A stretch of DNA of 12,110 bases, from positions 1 through 12,110 of the forward strand of contig VBQP01000024.1 in NCBI GenBank assembly GCA_008297795.1. The letters are read 5' to 3'. Below are positions 1 to 7,081 of the stretch, in pieces. The DNA is from Thermoplasmata archaeon. Its GTDB lineage: Archaea; Thermoplasmatota; E2; UBA202; DSCA01. The translations under genes and the position numbers were made by a program. Numbering within the stretch: position 1 is the first letter of the stretch; each line of letters starts with the position of its first letter. The notes beneath the pieces were generated by a model. That model was not told the DNA's origin. It searched no databases and worked only from the letters and a program-made list of their open reading frames with translations.

Positions 1-1
1 A

Positions 2-46
2 CCCGAAAGATTTAAGAAATATCATCTATTGTGGGGGACACGGTAA
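2..46 (+). CDS. Possible 3' end of uS14 gene (partial, 5' end outside window)
   Basis: In frame 2 the first bases encode a short tail containing F-K-K-Y and end in a TAA at 44-46, one base before the uS8 start. Archaeal uS14 proteins commonly end in G-F-K-K-Y, and uS14 is the usual gene directly upstream of uS8 in the archaeal spc operon, so this may be its C-terminus. Against this, seven residues (HLLWGTR) follow the FKKY, which would be an unusual extension, and another frame stops at 13-15. Too little sequence is present to decide. Confidence 0.3.
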   Translation, partial: PERFKKYHLLWGTR

Positions 47-47
47 A

Positions 48-437
48 ATGTTAAATGACACTTTGGCAAACGCTATGTCAGCGATAAAAAATGCGGAAAG
101 GGCAGGTAAAAAGGAGTGCATAGTAAAGCCCGCAAGCAAACTGATAGGTAGGGTACTTAAGGTTATGCAGGATAATGGCTATATAAGTTCCTTTGAATGG
201 ATAGATGATGGCAAGTCAGGAATGTTCAATGTAACTCTTAAAGGAAGTATAAATGACTGCAATGTAATAAAGCCGAGATACTCTATAAAGCGGGACGAAT
301 TTGAGAAGTGGGAATTCCGGTTCCTGCCTGCAGAAAACTTCGGCGTGCTGCTTGTTTCAACAACGAAAGGCATACTTTCACACTACGATGCGAAGAAGGA
401 AGGTATAGGTGGAAAGTTGTTAGCGTATGTATATTAG
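48..437 (+). CDS. rps8: Small ribosomal subunit protein uS8
   Basis: This is archaeal uS8, a 30S protein that binds the central domain of 16S rRNA early in small-subunit assembly. The product is 129 residues, close to the archaeal norm of about 130. It starts with the family pattern M-L-N-D-x-L-A-N-A and an A-I-K-N-A-E helix. It ends with the rRNA-binding S-T-T-K-G-I-L-S-H segment (about 104-112) and the closing G-I-G-G-K-L-L-A-Y-V-Y. The reading frame stays open upstream to the window edge, so the start at 48 rests on family alignment; a G-rich stretch (GTGGGGGA, 31-38) lies about 9 nt before it. The gene is followed within 8 nt by uL6, as expected for the spc operon. Confidence 0.97.
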   Translation: MLNDTLANAMSAIKNAERAGKKECIVKPASKLIGRVLKVMQDNGYISSFEWIDDGKSGMFNVTLKGSINDCNVIKPRYSIKRDEFEKWEFRFLPAENFGVLLVSTTKGILSHYDAKKEGIGGKLLAYVY

Positions 438-443
438 GTGATC
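436..443 (+). promoter_or_regulatory. Strong Shine-Dalgarno site for uL6
   Basis: AGGTGATC is a full match to the core complementary to the archaeal 16S rRNA 3' end (GGAGGTGATC). It overlaps the uS8 stop codon and lies just before ATG 446. It decides the uL6 start against the longer in-frame opening that begins inside uS8 at 308, and it suggests translational coupling of uS8 and uL6. Confidence 0.85.
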
Positions 444-445
444 TG

Positions 446-982
446 ATGAAAATACCGTTTGCGATTAAAGAAATAGAAATCCCCGAGGGCGTTCAGATTG
501 AGATAGATAACAATGTGGTTAAGGTTGAGGGTCCCAAAGGAAAACTGGAGAGGGAACTTAGCCATCCGCGAGTCACAATTGAGAAAAAAGATTCCAAGAT
601 TGTTGTGAGATGCGAACTGCCCAAAAAGGCAGAGAAGGCTCTTGTGGGGACATTTGCAGCCCACATAAGGAATATGATAAAGGGTGTTACTGAAGGATTT
701 GTTTATAAGATGAAAGTTGTTTATGCCCATTTCCCCATAAAAGTGTCTGTGAGGGATAGGGAGGTTATAATAGACAATTTCCTTGGAGAGCAGTATCCGA
801 GAAAGGCAAAAATTTTCGGAGATGTCAAGGTTAACGTAAGCAAAGATGACATAACCATAGAAGGGATTGACAGAGAGAAGGTAGGGCAGACTGCTGCGAA
901 TATAGAGCGTGCAGTGCGTGTTAAGAATAGAGATATAAGGGTATTCCAGGATGGAATATATATAACTTCAAAGGGTGCATAA
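446..982 (+). CDS. rpl6: Large ribosomal subunit protein uL6
   Basis: This is uL6, a 50S protein near the sarcin-ricin loop and factor-binding site. The product from ATG 446 is 178 residues, in the usual archaeal range. It has the two-domain uL6 pattern: an N-terminal I-E-I-P-E-G-V-x-I strand with V-E-G-P-K-G-K-L (about 24-31), and a C-terminal domain carrying the Y-A-H-F-P-I-K motif and N-F-L-G-E, as in archaeal and eukaryotic homologues. The frame opens earlier at 308 inside uS8, but those 46 extra residues do not resemble the family and the strong SD at 436-443 fixes ATG 446. The gene sits between uS8 and eL32 as expected. Confidence 0.97.
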   Translation: MKIPFAIKEIEIPEGVQIEIDNNVVKVEGPKGKLERELSHPRVTIEKKDSKIVVRCELPKKAEKALVGTFAAHIRNMIKGVTEGFVYKMKVVYAHFPIKVSVRDREVIIDNFLGEQYPRKAKIFGDVKVNVSKDDITIEGIDREKVGQTAANIERAVRVKNRDIRVFQDGIYITSKGA

Positions 983-996
983 AGGGGGAAGAAGAA

Positions 997-1413
997 GTGG
1001 AAATAGTTGAGGAAGGAGCATACGTTCCAAAGAAAAAGCCTGTACTGGAAGAGGGAGTAAGAGCACTTCTTTCCTCCAAGAAAAAGCCCAAGTTCAGGAG
1101 GCAGCAGTGGTACCAGTTTAAGAGGCTTAAGGAAAAGTGGGCAAAGCCAAAGGGAATGCACTCAAAACTCAGGAGGGGCTATAGATACAGGCTGCCAATG
1201 CCCGGGCTTGGATACAGAACTCCCAAGAAGATAAGGGGGCTTCACCCGTCAGGGTTCAGAGAAGTGATGGTTTACAACATAAAAGATATGGATGGTATTG
1301 ACCCTGAAAAAGAGGCAATAAGGATTCATGGCAGGGTCGGAAAGAGAAAGAGAGAGGAAATAATCAAGAAAGCAGATGAGATGGGAATACGTGTGTTGAA
1401 TAGGGGGATTTAA
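997..1413 (+). CDS. rpl32e: Large ribosomal subunit protein eL32
   Basis: This is eL32, an archaeal/eukaryotic 50S protein with no bacterial counterpart. The product is 138 residues from a GTG start at 997, preceded by a purine-rich SD (GGGGGAAG, about 984-991). The basic core carries P-K-F-R-R-Q-x-W-Y-Q-F-K-R-L, W-A-K-P-K-G-M-H-S-K, then G-Y-R-T-P-K-K-I-R-G-L-H-P-S-G (about 77-91), which is diagnostic of the family. A short acidic N-terminal extension precedes the conserved region. It lies 14 nt after uL6, and its stop codon directly abuts the eL19 start. Confidence 0.97.
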   Translation: MEIVEEGAYVPKKKPVLEEGVRALLSSKKKPKFRRQQWYQFKRLKEKWAKPKGMHSKLRRGYRYRLPMPGLGYRTPKKIRGLHPSGFREVMVYNIKDMDGIDPEKEAIRIHGRVGKRKREEIIKKADEMGIRVLNRGI

Positions 1414-1863
1414 ATGAATCTTAGAAATCAGCGAAGAATAGCTGCAGAGGTGCTGAAGTGCGGTGAGCACAGGGTGTGGATAAACCCCGACGAAATAGAG
1501 GAGGTTGAAAAAGCGGTCACCAGACAGGACATAAGAAATCTTGTCAAGAAAGGAATTATTTCCGCAAAAAAGAAGAAAGGTGTGTCAAGAGCAAGGGCAA
1601 GGATACTGCACGAGCAGAGGAAGAAGGGGAGGAGGAGGGGGCACGGCTCCCGCAAGGGCGCCGCCTACGCCCGCCGCCCCAAGAAGGTCAGATGGATACT
1701 CACAATTCGTCCCATAAGGGCTTATCTGAGGCAGTTGAGAGATGACGGCATTATAACCCCCAGTGTTTACAGAAGGTATTACGTGAGGGCGAAAGGGGGC
1801 GAGTTCAAGAGCAAGCATCATTTGAGAACGCATCTTATAATGGAAGGAGTGATAAAGGAGTAA
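1414..1863 (+). CDS. rpl19e: Large ribosomal subunit protein eL19
   Basis: This is eL19, an archaeal/eukaryotic 50S protein near the polypeptide exit and intersubunit region. The product is 149 residues, typical for archaea. It begins M-N-L-R-N-Q-R-R-I-A-A and has the W-I-N-P-D-E-I-E motif (about 23-30), a lysine/arginine-rich middle with G-H-G-S-R-K-G-A (about 75-82), and a C-terminal region with R-R-Y-Y-V-R-A-K-G-G. The ATG follows the eL32 stop with no gap, and GGGGG at 1403-1407 is a likely SD. The segment coding for the basic middle is much more GC-rich than its flanks (about 78% over 1621-1680), with CGC, GCC and CCC codons in place of the AGA/AGG otherwise favoured. Confidence 0.97.
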   Translation: MNLRNQRRIAAEVLKCGEHRVWINPDEIEEVEKAVTRQDIRNLVKKGIISAKKKKGVSRARARILHEQRKKGRRRGHGSRKGAAYARRPKKVRWILTIRPIRAYLRQLRDDGIITPSVYRRYYVRAKGGEFKSKHHLRTHLIMEGVIKE

Positions 1864-1867
1864 TACC

Positions 1868-2377
1868 ATGAGCAAGACAGGAAAAAGGTATAGGGTGCCA
1901 TTCAGGCGGAGAAGAGAGGGAAAAACAGACTACCGTTACAGGTTAAGGTTGCTTAAATCAGGAAAGCCCAGGGTCGTGGTAAGAAGGTCAAACAAGAATG
2001 TCAGAGTTCAGTTCGTGATTTACAACAGAGATGGCGACGAGGTCGTTTCATCTGCCATAGGCAGTGATTTGAAAAAATACGGATGGGAAAGCAGTCTGGG
2101 AAACATGCCCGCTTCATACCTAACAGGGTTGCTTGCCGGAAAAAGAGCATTAAAGAAGGGCATAAATGAGGGAGTGCTTGATATCGGGCATCACGAATCT
2201 ATAAAAGGAGCGAACATATACGGGGCATTGAAAGGAGTGCTTGATGCAGGAGTTGAAGTTCCGCACGGTGAGGGAGTAATGCCTGCCGAAGACAGAATTT
2301 ATGGCAAGCACATATCAGAGGAAATGCCAGATAAGGTTAAAGAAATTAAAGAAAAGATAGAGGCAGAACATGAGTGA
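1868..2377 (+). CDS. rpl18: Large ribosomal subunit protein uL18
   Basis: This is uL18, which binds 5S rRNA and forms part of the central protuberance. The product is 169 residues, in line with the longer archaeal/eukaryotic form rather than the roughly 120-residue bacterial form. Visible are the basic N-terminus R-Y-R-V-P-F-R-R-R-R-E-G-K-T-D-Y-R (about 8-24), R-L-x-L-L-K-S-G-K-P-R (about 27-36), and A-S-Y-L-T-G-L-L-A-G (about 82-91) followed by the D-I-G segment. GGAG at 1857-1860 ends right at the eL19 stop and lies 7 nt before the ATG. The 3' end overlaps uS5 by 8 nt. Confidence 0.97.
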   Translation: MSKTGKRYRVPFRRRREGKTDYRYRLRLLKSGKPRVVVRRSNKNVRVQFVIYNRDGDEVVSSAIGSDLKKYGWESSLGNMPASYLTGLLAGKRALKKGINEGVLDIGHHESIKGANIYGALKGVLDAGVEVPHGEGVMPAEDRIYGKHISEEMPDKVKEIKEKIEAEHE

Positions 2378-3029
2378 TGAAGAGTGGATTCCAAAAACAA
2401 GATTGGGCAAGATGGTTAAGAATGGGGAGATAACCTCTATGAGTCAGGCATTGAAATCAGGTATGCCCATTAAGGAGGTTGAAATAGTAGACACACTTCT
2501 GCCAGATATGTATGACGAAGTTCTTGATGTCAACATGGTTCAGAGAATGACAGACTCTGGAAGGAGGGTGAAGTTCAGGGTTGTTGTTGCCGTCGGAAAT
2601 AAAGATGGTTTTGTCGGTCTTGGAGTTGCGAAAGGAAAGGAAGTGGGAATTTCCATAAGGAAGGCGGTCGAGAACGGGAAGTTGAATTTAATAGAAATCA
2701 GCAGAGGATGCGGCTCATGGGTTTGCGGATGCGGTACGCCTCACTCCCTCCCTTTAAAGGTTAAGGGCAAATGTGGTTCTGTTGAGGTTACGCTTCAGCC
2801 TGCTCCGAGGGGGGTGGGACTTGCAGTCGGAGATACCGCCAAAGTCATACTCCGTCTTGCAGGCATAAAGGATGTGTGGGGCTCTGCAAGGGGGCAGACA
2901 AGCACTGTACTGAATTATGCAACAGCCGTTTTCGATGCGCTTAAGAACATATCGATGGTAAAGATGGATGAAGAGGCTAAGAGGAAACTTCATATCGCTT
3001 CTGGAGCAGTTGGAGGAGTTGAGGAATAA
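2370..3029 (+). CDS. rps5: Small ribosomal subunit protein uS5
   Basis: This is uS5, a 30S protein at the mRNA entry channel that contributes to decoding accuracy. The product is 219 residues, the usual archaeal length. The N-terminal W-I-P-K-T-R-L-G motif (6-13) is archaeal/eukaryotic. The double-stranded RNA-binding fold follows with R-V-V-V-A-V-G-N-K-D-G-F-V-G-L-G (70-85), then R-G-C-G-S-W-V-C-G-C-G-T-P-H-S (112-126). C114, C119, C121 and C135 are in archaeal-type positions. The C-terminal domain has P-A-P-R-G-V-G-L (145-152) and G-I-K-D-V-W (165-170). The ATG lies inside the end of uL18, with GAGG at 2360-2363 six bases upstream, consistent with coupling. Confidence 0.97.
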   Translation: MSDEEWIPKTRLGKMVKNGEITSMSQALKSGMPIKEVEIVDTLLPDMYDEVLDVNMVQRMTDSGRRVKFRVVVAVGNKDGFVGLGVAKGKEVGISIRKAVENGKLNLIEISRGCGSWVCGCGTPHSLPLKVKGKCGSVEVTLQPAPRGVGLAVGDTAKVILRLAGIKDVWGSARGQTSTVLNYATAVFDALKNISMVKMDEEAKRKLHIASGAVGGVEE

Positions 3030-3439
3030 TGTATGCTGTGGTGAGAATAAGAGGAGAAATAAACGCCCGCCAGGAAGTAAGAGACACACTGAAGATGCTT
3101 AATCTGCCGTACATAAACAACTGTACCATAGTGAGAGATGACAAAAATTACAAGGGGATGTTGCAGAAAGTGAAGGACTATGTCACCTGGGGCGAGATAA
3201 GCAAAGAGACGCTGCAGAAATTGCTGGAAAAAAGAGGCGGGCTCGACAGCAAGAAGGCTGAAGAGGCAGCCGAGAAAATATCAAAGGGGGAGGCAATGCT
3301 AAAAGATTTTACATCCCGCACGATAAGGCTCCATCCGCCCATAAAAGGGTACAGAAGCATAAAAAAGCCTTATGGGATGGGTGGTTCGCTCGGTTACAGA
3401 GGAAAGGATATAAATGAACTTATAGAGAGGATGCTATGA
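3029..3439 (+). CDS. rpl30: Large ribosomal subunit protein uL30
   Basis: This is uL30 of the archaeal/eukaryotic long form, a 50S protein. The product is 136 residues, somewhat shorter than the roughly 150 of many archaea. It starts Y-A-V-V-R-I-R-G and has the helix D-T-L-K-M-L-N-L (about 19-26), the strand N-N-C-T-I-V (about 30-35), and the conserved K-D-Y-V-T-W-G-E-I (about 49-57). The C-terminal part holds I-R-L-H-P-P and the G-Y-R-S-I-K-K-P-Y basic tail. The start overlaps the uS5 stop by one base (TAATG) and the end overlaps uL15 by four bases (ATGA), indicating tight coupling. Confidence 0.96.
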   Translation: MYAVVRIRGEINARQEVRDTLKMLNLPYINNCTIVRDDKNYKGMLQKVKDYVTWGEISKETLQKLLEKRGGLDSKKAEEAAEKISKGEAMLKDFTSRTIRLHPPIKGYRSIKKPYGMGGSLGYRGKDINELIERML

Positions 3440-3798
3440 AAGACAGAACAAAAAGATATAGGGGCTCGAAGACCCATGGCAGGGGAAGCATGAAGAAAGG
3501 AAGAGGCAGGGGCGAGAAGGGCGGCAGCGGATTTGGCGGCACCAAGCACAAACATCTTAAGAGCAGGTGGGGAAAGCACGGATTTGTATTTCATGGTGTA
3601 ACTCGCGAGAAGAAGGTGATAAATGTCGGCGACCTGGTAAAATTTGAGGATAGCGAAATAAATCTGAAGGAAATGGGATATGACAAACTTCTCGGGTCAG
3701 GAATGATAGGAAAGCCCGTCAAGGTTATTGTCCCGTCTGCCACCGAAAAGGCAGTTGAAAAAATAGAGGCGGCTGGTGGGGAAGTAATAACAGAGTGA
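3436..3798 (+). CDS. rpl15: Large ribosomal subunit protein uL15
   Basis: This is uL15, a 50S protein whose extended basic N-terminus threads into 23S rRNA. The product is 120 residues, shorter than the roughly 145 common in archaea. The glycine/basic N-terminus R-Y-R-G-S-K-T-H-G-R-G (7-17) and G-G-S-G-F-G-G-T-K-H-K (about 29-39) are conserved. They are followed by W-G-K-H-G-F (45-50) and a C-terminal globular part ending with A-G-G-E-V-I. The ATG overlaps the uL30 stop (ATGA), with GAGAGG at 3425-3430 five bases upstream. It directly precedes secY, the classical order in archaea and bacteria. Confidence 0.96.
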   Translation: MKDRTKRYRGSKTHGRGSMKKGRGRGEKGGSGFGGTKHKHLKSRWGKHGFVFHGVTREKKVINVGDLVKFEDSEINLKEMGYDKLLGSGMIGKPVKVIVPSATEKAVEKIEAAGGEVITE

Positions 3799-3808
3799 GG
3801 TGTGCGTA

Positions 3809-5353
3809 ATGGCAAAAGGTGAGGAGTCAGGCGAAAAAAGTAAACTTTATGTTCTGAAACCGCTGGTTGAGCACTGGCCAGCTATTAAAAAACCGAAAGG
3901 GCACGTTAATTTCCGTCAGAAAATACTCTGGACAGGAATATGCCTCATAATGTACTACGTGCTGACACAGGTTTTGCTCTATGGTGTCAGCCCTGAAACG
4001 CTGGACATGTTCGCGGGCTACCGTGCCATTATCGCAGGGGCAAGCGGCTCCATCATGCACCTTGGTATAGGACCCATAGTCACAGGTTCTATCATCATGC
4101 AGCTTTTCGTGGGCGCAAAAATAATCAAGCTCGATTTGCAGAAGTCAGAGGATAAGGCACTGTATCAGGGGGTACAGAAGGTTGTCATTATGCTCATGAT
4201 CATAGTTGAGGCAATCCCTCAGGTTTTCGGCTATCTCTCGCCAAGCCATTCTTTAATAAACATGCTCGGCGGCACAGGAGCAAGAGCAGTTATAATTGCC
4301 CAGCTTTTCATGGGAGGATTCATAGTTTTCTGGATGGACGAGTTGATATCGAAATGGGGTATTGGCTCCGGCGTATCTCTCTTCATTGCTGCAGGCGTGT
4401 CAGAGGCAATCATAACAGGAACTTTCAACTGGTTCCCCCAGACAAGCGGTGCCATGAGTGTGACAAATCCTCCTGCAGGTACTCTGCCAAAAACAATTTA
4501 TCTCATTTCAAACATGTCGTTGGGTGATCTGGTAGGGGGTGGTTTCGAGAGAATATTCATCTCTCCTCCGAATCCTGTGATAGCCCTCATAGGCACAGTT
4601 GTTATATTCTTTGGTGTTGTTTATGCAGAGTCATCAAAAGTGGAGTTGCCGTTAACCCACGCAAGGGTGAGAGGAGCGAGAGGAAGGTACCCTCTGCGCT
4701 TGATGTATGCATCTAACATTCCTGTGATTTTAATGGCTGCCCTGCTTGCAAATGTGAACATGTTCGCTCTCATATTCTGGGGTCGTCTCAGTAATTTCCC
4801 GATACTGGGTCATGCATGGTGGCTCGGAAAATATGCGCCGGGCTCTACACAGCCCGTGGCGGGCTTGGCATGGTATTTATACAGTCCGAGGGGTTTGCAT
4901 ACATGGCTGTTCCCCATGATAGATTCCAGATATGCTGGCTATCTTGCAGGGCATGCGCCGTGGCAGATGATGCTCAAGATTCTCGTATATGGGATTATCT
5001 TTGTGATAGGCGCCATATTCTTCGGCAAATTCTGGATAGAGACGACAAATATGGGACCAGAGGCAGTGGCACGCCAGATAGAAGGAAGCGGCATGCAGAT
5101 ACCCGGTTTCAGAAGAGACCCGCGCATTCTCAAAAAGGTGCTTTACAGGTATATTCCTGCCCTCACTATTCTTAGCTCCGCCCTTGTGGCATTGCTTGCG
5201 CTTTTTGCCAATTTGATAGGCACAGTGGGAAGTACAAGCGGTACAGGAGTGCTGCTGACAGTGGGCATTGTAATCCGTCTCTATGAGCAGATAGCCAAGG
5301 AGCAGGCAATGGAGATGCATCCTGTGCTGAGGAAGTTCTTAGGGGTAGAATAA
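3809..5353 (+). CDS. secY: Protein translocase channel subunit SecY (Sec61 alpha)
   Basis: SecY is the pore of the SecYEbeta channel that exports proteins or inserts them into the cytoplasmic membrane. From ATG 3809 the product is 514 residues with about ten hydrophobic segments (roughly 38-57, 82-104, 122-143, 158-176, 186-205, 257-275, 301-325, 390-406, 450-471, 478-494). Conserved marks are the G-I-G-P-I-V-T-G-S-I-I-M-Q-L segment (86-99), the cytosolic ribosome-binding loop with R-V-R-G-A-R-G-R-Y-P (287-296), and G-F-R-R-D-P (433-438) before the ninth helix. It is longer than compact archaeal SecY, apparently through bigger external loops near 207-256 and 326-388. A GTG at 3800 also opens the frame, but GAGGTG at 3797-3802 is well placed as SD for ATG 3809. 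Confidence 0.97.
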   Translation: MAKGEESGEKSKLYVLKPLVEHWPAIKKPKGHVNFRQKILWTGICLIMYYVLTQVLLYGVSPETLDMFAGYRAIIAGASGSIMHLGIGPIVTGSIIMQLFVGAKIIKLDLQKSEDKALYQGVQKVVIMLMIIVEAIPQVFGYLSPSHSLINMLGGTGARAVIIAQLFMGGFIVFWMDELISKWGIGSGVSLFIAAGVSEAIITGTFNWFPQTSGAMSVTNPPAGTLPKTIYLISNMSLGDLVGGGFERIFISPPNPVIALIGTVVIFFGVVYAESSKVELPLTHARVRGARGRYPLRLMYASNIPVILMAALLANVNMFALIFWGRLSNFPILGHAWWLGKYAPGSTQPVAGLAWYLYSPRGLHTWLFPMIDSRYAGYLAGHAPWQMMLKILVYGIIFVIGAIFFGKFWIETTNMGPEAVARQIEGSGMQIPGFRRDPRILKKVLYRYIPALTILSSALVALLALFANLIGTVGSTSGTGVLLTVGIVIRLYEQIAKEQAMEMHPVLRKFLGVE

Positions 5354-5895
5354 TGGTTGTGATTCTTGCCGGAGTTCCCGGTGTGGGAAAAACAACTGTT
5401 ATGGAAAAAGTGATGGAAAGGAAAGAGGTTAATTTCATCACATATGGCACGGTTATGCTTGAAATTGCGAAGGGCATGGGCATACATGACAGGGACGAGA
5501 TGAGAAAACTTCCCCTGAAGAAGCAGAGGGAACTGCAGGAACTCACAGCAGAGAAGGTAAGCAAAATGGGGGATGTTATCGTTGATACCCATTGCGCAAT
5601 TAAAACCCCTTCAGGTTATCTTCCCGGATTTCCCCACGATATTCTGAAAAAACTTAATCCCAGACTTATAATCCTCATGGAGGCAGAGGCTGATGAGATA
5701 ATAAGGCGCAGGATGAAAGACGGAGCCATAAGGAAAAGGGATGAAGAAAGTGCCGGGGAGATAGAGGAGCATCAGCTCATGAACCGCATTGCAGCAATGG
5801 ACTATGCAGTTGTTACAGGCGCAACAGTTAAAATAGTGGAAAACAATGATGGTATGGCTGAAAAGGCAGCAGAAGAAATAATAAAGGTGTTATAA
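5353..5895 (+). CDS. adkA: Archaeal-type adenylate kinase
   Basis: This is a cytoplasmic adenylate kinase (AMP + ATP to 2 ADP) of the archaeal AdkA family, which differs from bacterial Adk and is regularly found after secY. The product is 180 residues; the family usually has about 190. The P-loop is G-V-P-G-V-G-K-T-T (7-15). A V-D-T-H segment lies at 77-80, G-Y-L-P-G-F-P at 88-94, and the lid-like arginine stretch R-K-R-D-E-E-S at 127-133 corresponds to the R-x-R-D-x-x-S pattern of the family. The start overlaps the secY stop by one base (TAATG), with AGGGGT (5341-5346) as SD. Its place between SecY and the DUF106 protein is standard for Euryarchaeota. Confidence 0.93.
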   Translation: MVVILAGVPGVGKTTVMEKVMERKEVNFITYGTVMLEIAKGMGIHDRDEMRKLPLKKQRELQELTAEKVSKMGDVIVDTHCAIKTPSGYLPGFPHDILKKLNPRLIILMEAEADEIIRRRMKDGAIRKRDEESAGEIEEHQLMNRIAAMDYAVVTGATVKIVENNDGMAEKAAEEIIKVL

Positions 5896-6525
5896 ATGGC
5901 AGCACAGAAGCAGCAATCCTCGTTACTATTCTTCATGGTTTTAATGTTCTCCATGTTTATTCTGTTTGACCAGAATTTGCGCTCAGCAATGGGGAATGCA
6001 GTGGGCATTGTATTTTTCCCCCTCTTCGGTTTCGGATACCGCTATCCAGTACTGACAGTTTTTCTTGCAGGCTCCGTTGTCATCATAGTTTCCACGCTTA
6101 TACGCCATTTCACTACCGACTGGATAGAGATGGCAAAGAATCAGGAGATAATGTCAAAATTCCAGAAGGAGTACAGGAAAGCTCGCCTTGAAAATAACAA
6201 ATATATGATAAAAAAACTGGAAAAATTGCAGCCGAAAATAATGCAGAAGCAGACGCAGGCATCTTCAAAGCAGATGAAACTTATGCCTGTGACAATGCTG
6301 ATATTTATTCCCGTATTCACCTGGATATGGGACTTTTTGATGGGCGTGGATCATTACTATTTTGATGTGCCCTGGGCTATGCACGTGAGTTTATTTGACA
6401 AATCGGTTATTTTCGCAAACTGGATCCTGCTTTATATGCTGATGTCCATTCCTCTGACACAGGTCATACAGTATCTGTTCAAATTCATATCCTGGTCGGA
6501 ACGGAAGGCGAAAACAAATGAATAG
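5896..6525 (+). CDS. DUF106 / EMC3-TMCO1-like membrane insertase family protein
   Basis: This is an integral membrane protein of the archaeal DUF106 family, which belongs to the Oxa1/YidC/EMC3/TMCO1 superfamily and is thought to help insert membrane proteins beside SecY. The product is 209 residues. Hydrophobic segments lie at about 9-25, 51-69, 129-149 and 172-197. Between the second and third is a charged, probably coiled-coil cytosolic hairpin (about 73-127, rich in K, E and Q), the hallmark of the superfamily. The segment T-D-W-I-E-M-A-K (74-81) begins it. The ATG follows the adkA stop directly, with GGTG (5886-5889) six bases upstream. The 3' end overlaps cmk by 8 nt. Family assignment rests on topology, sequence character and operon position; the insertase role is inferred from the superfamily. 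Confidence 0.88.
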   Translation: MAAQKQQSSLLFFMVLMFSMFILFDQNLRSAMGNAVGIVFFPLFGFGYRYPVLTVFLAGSVVIIVSTLIRHFTTDWIEMAKNQEIMSKFQKEYRKARLENNKYMIKKLEKLQPKIMQKQTQASSKQMKLMPVTMLIFIPVFTWIWDFLMGVDHYYFDVPWAMHVSLFDKSVIFANWILLYMLMSIPLTQVIQYLFKFISWSERKAKTNE

Positions 6526-7057
6526 CATCACAATTGGCGGCCTGCCTGGAAGCGGCACAACAACTGTAGCAAAAATTCTGAAGGAGAAACTCGGCTTGCC
6601 CTATGTTTATGCGGGCGATATGTTCAGGGAAATGGCAAAGGAGTATGGCATGACACTCGCAGAATTTGGTTCATACTGTGAAAGGCATCCAGAAATAGAC
6701 AGGGAACTGGATAAAAAGCAGGAATTGATTCTTGCGCTCGGCAATGTAATTCTCGAGGGGAGGCTTGCAGGCTGGATTTCCTACAGGAACAACATTCCTG
6801 CATTCAAAATATGGCTCGAGTGCGATGAGGACGAGAGAATCAGGCGGGTGGTGGAGAGGGAGGGCGGGGAGTTCGAGGATGTAAAAAAACAAATCAGAGA
6901 GAGGGAGAAAAGCGAGAAGAAAAGATACATGGATTTTTACGGCATTGACATGGGCGATTTGTCAATATATGATGTTGTGATTGATACCACGTCCATACCT
7001 CCGCAAAAAGTTGTTGAAAAAATCATTGAGGAGATGGACAGCAAAAGAAATGTATAA
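6518..7057 (+). CDS. cmk: Cytidylate kinase, archaeal type
   Basis: This cytoplasmic kinase phosphorylates CMP (and dCMP) with ATP in pyrimidine salvage and CTP supply. The product is 179 residues, typical of the short archaeal family. The N-terminal P-loop is G-L-P-G-S-G-T-T-T (8-16). Further marks are A-G-D-M-F-R (32-37), L-E-G-R-L-A-G-W (79-86), an arginine-rich R-E-R-E-K-S-E-K-K-R-Y lid (127-137), and Y-G-I-D (141-144), which recurs in archaeal Cmk. The usual Walker A lysine is replaced by threonine (GSGTTT); as far as I recall this is common among archaeal Cmk proteins. The start overlaps the DUF106 gene by 8 nt, with GGAAGG (6503-6508) as a possible SD. It is the last gene of the operon here; no eL34, eL14 or TruB gene adjoins it. 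Confidence 0.92.
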   Translation: MNSITIGGLPGSGTTTVAKILKEKLGLPYVYAGDMFREMAKEYGMTLAEFGSYCERHPEIDRELDKKQELILALGNVILEGRLAGWISYRNNIPAFKIWLECDEDERIRRVVEREGGEFEDVKKQIREREKSEKKRYMDFYGIDMGDLSIYDVVIDTTSIPPQKVVEKIIEEMDSKRNV

Positions 7058-7060
7058 ATA
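7053..7060 (+). promoter_or_regulatory. TATA box for the secreted-protein gene (likely leaderless)
   Basis: TATAAATA is centred about 25 nt upstream of ATG 7082, the distance at which archaeal TBP/TFB place the transcription start at the first codon. No Shine-Dalgarno sequence lies between box and ATG. The box overlaps the cmk stop codon (7055-7057), so the promoter is embedded in the end of the spc operon. Confidence 0.6.
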
Positions 7061-7081
7061 TAAGAAAACTTATAGTTAAGC

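Noticed and set aside
308..445. Longer uL6 start inside uS8
   Set aside because: The extra 46 residues overlap uS8 and resemble nothing in the uL6 family, while ATG 446 has a near-perfect SD.
4816..5175. A 119-codon + strand frame within secY
   Set aside because: It is out of frame with a clear SecY coding sequence, and its product has no family resemblance.
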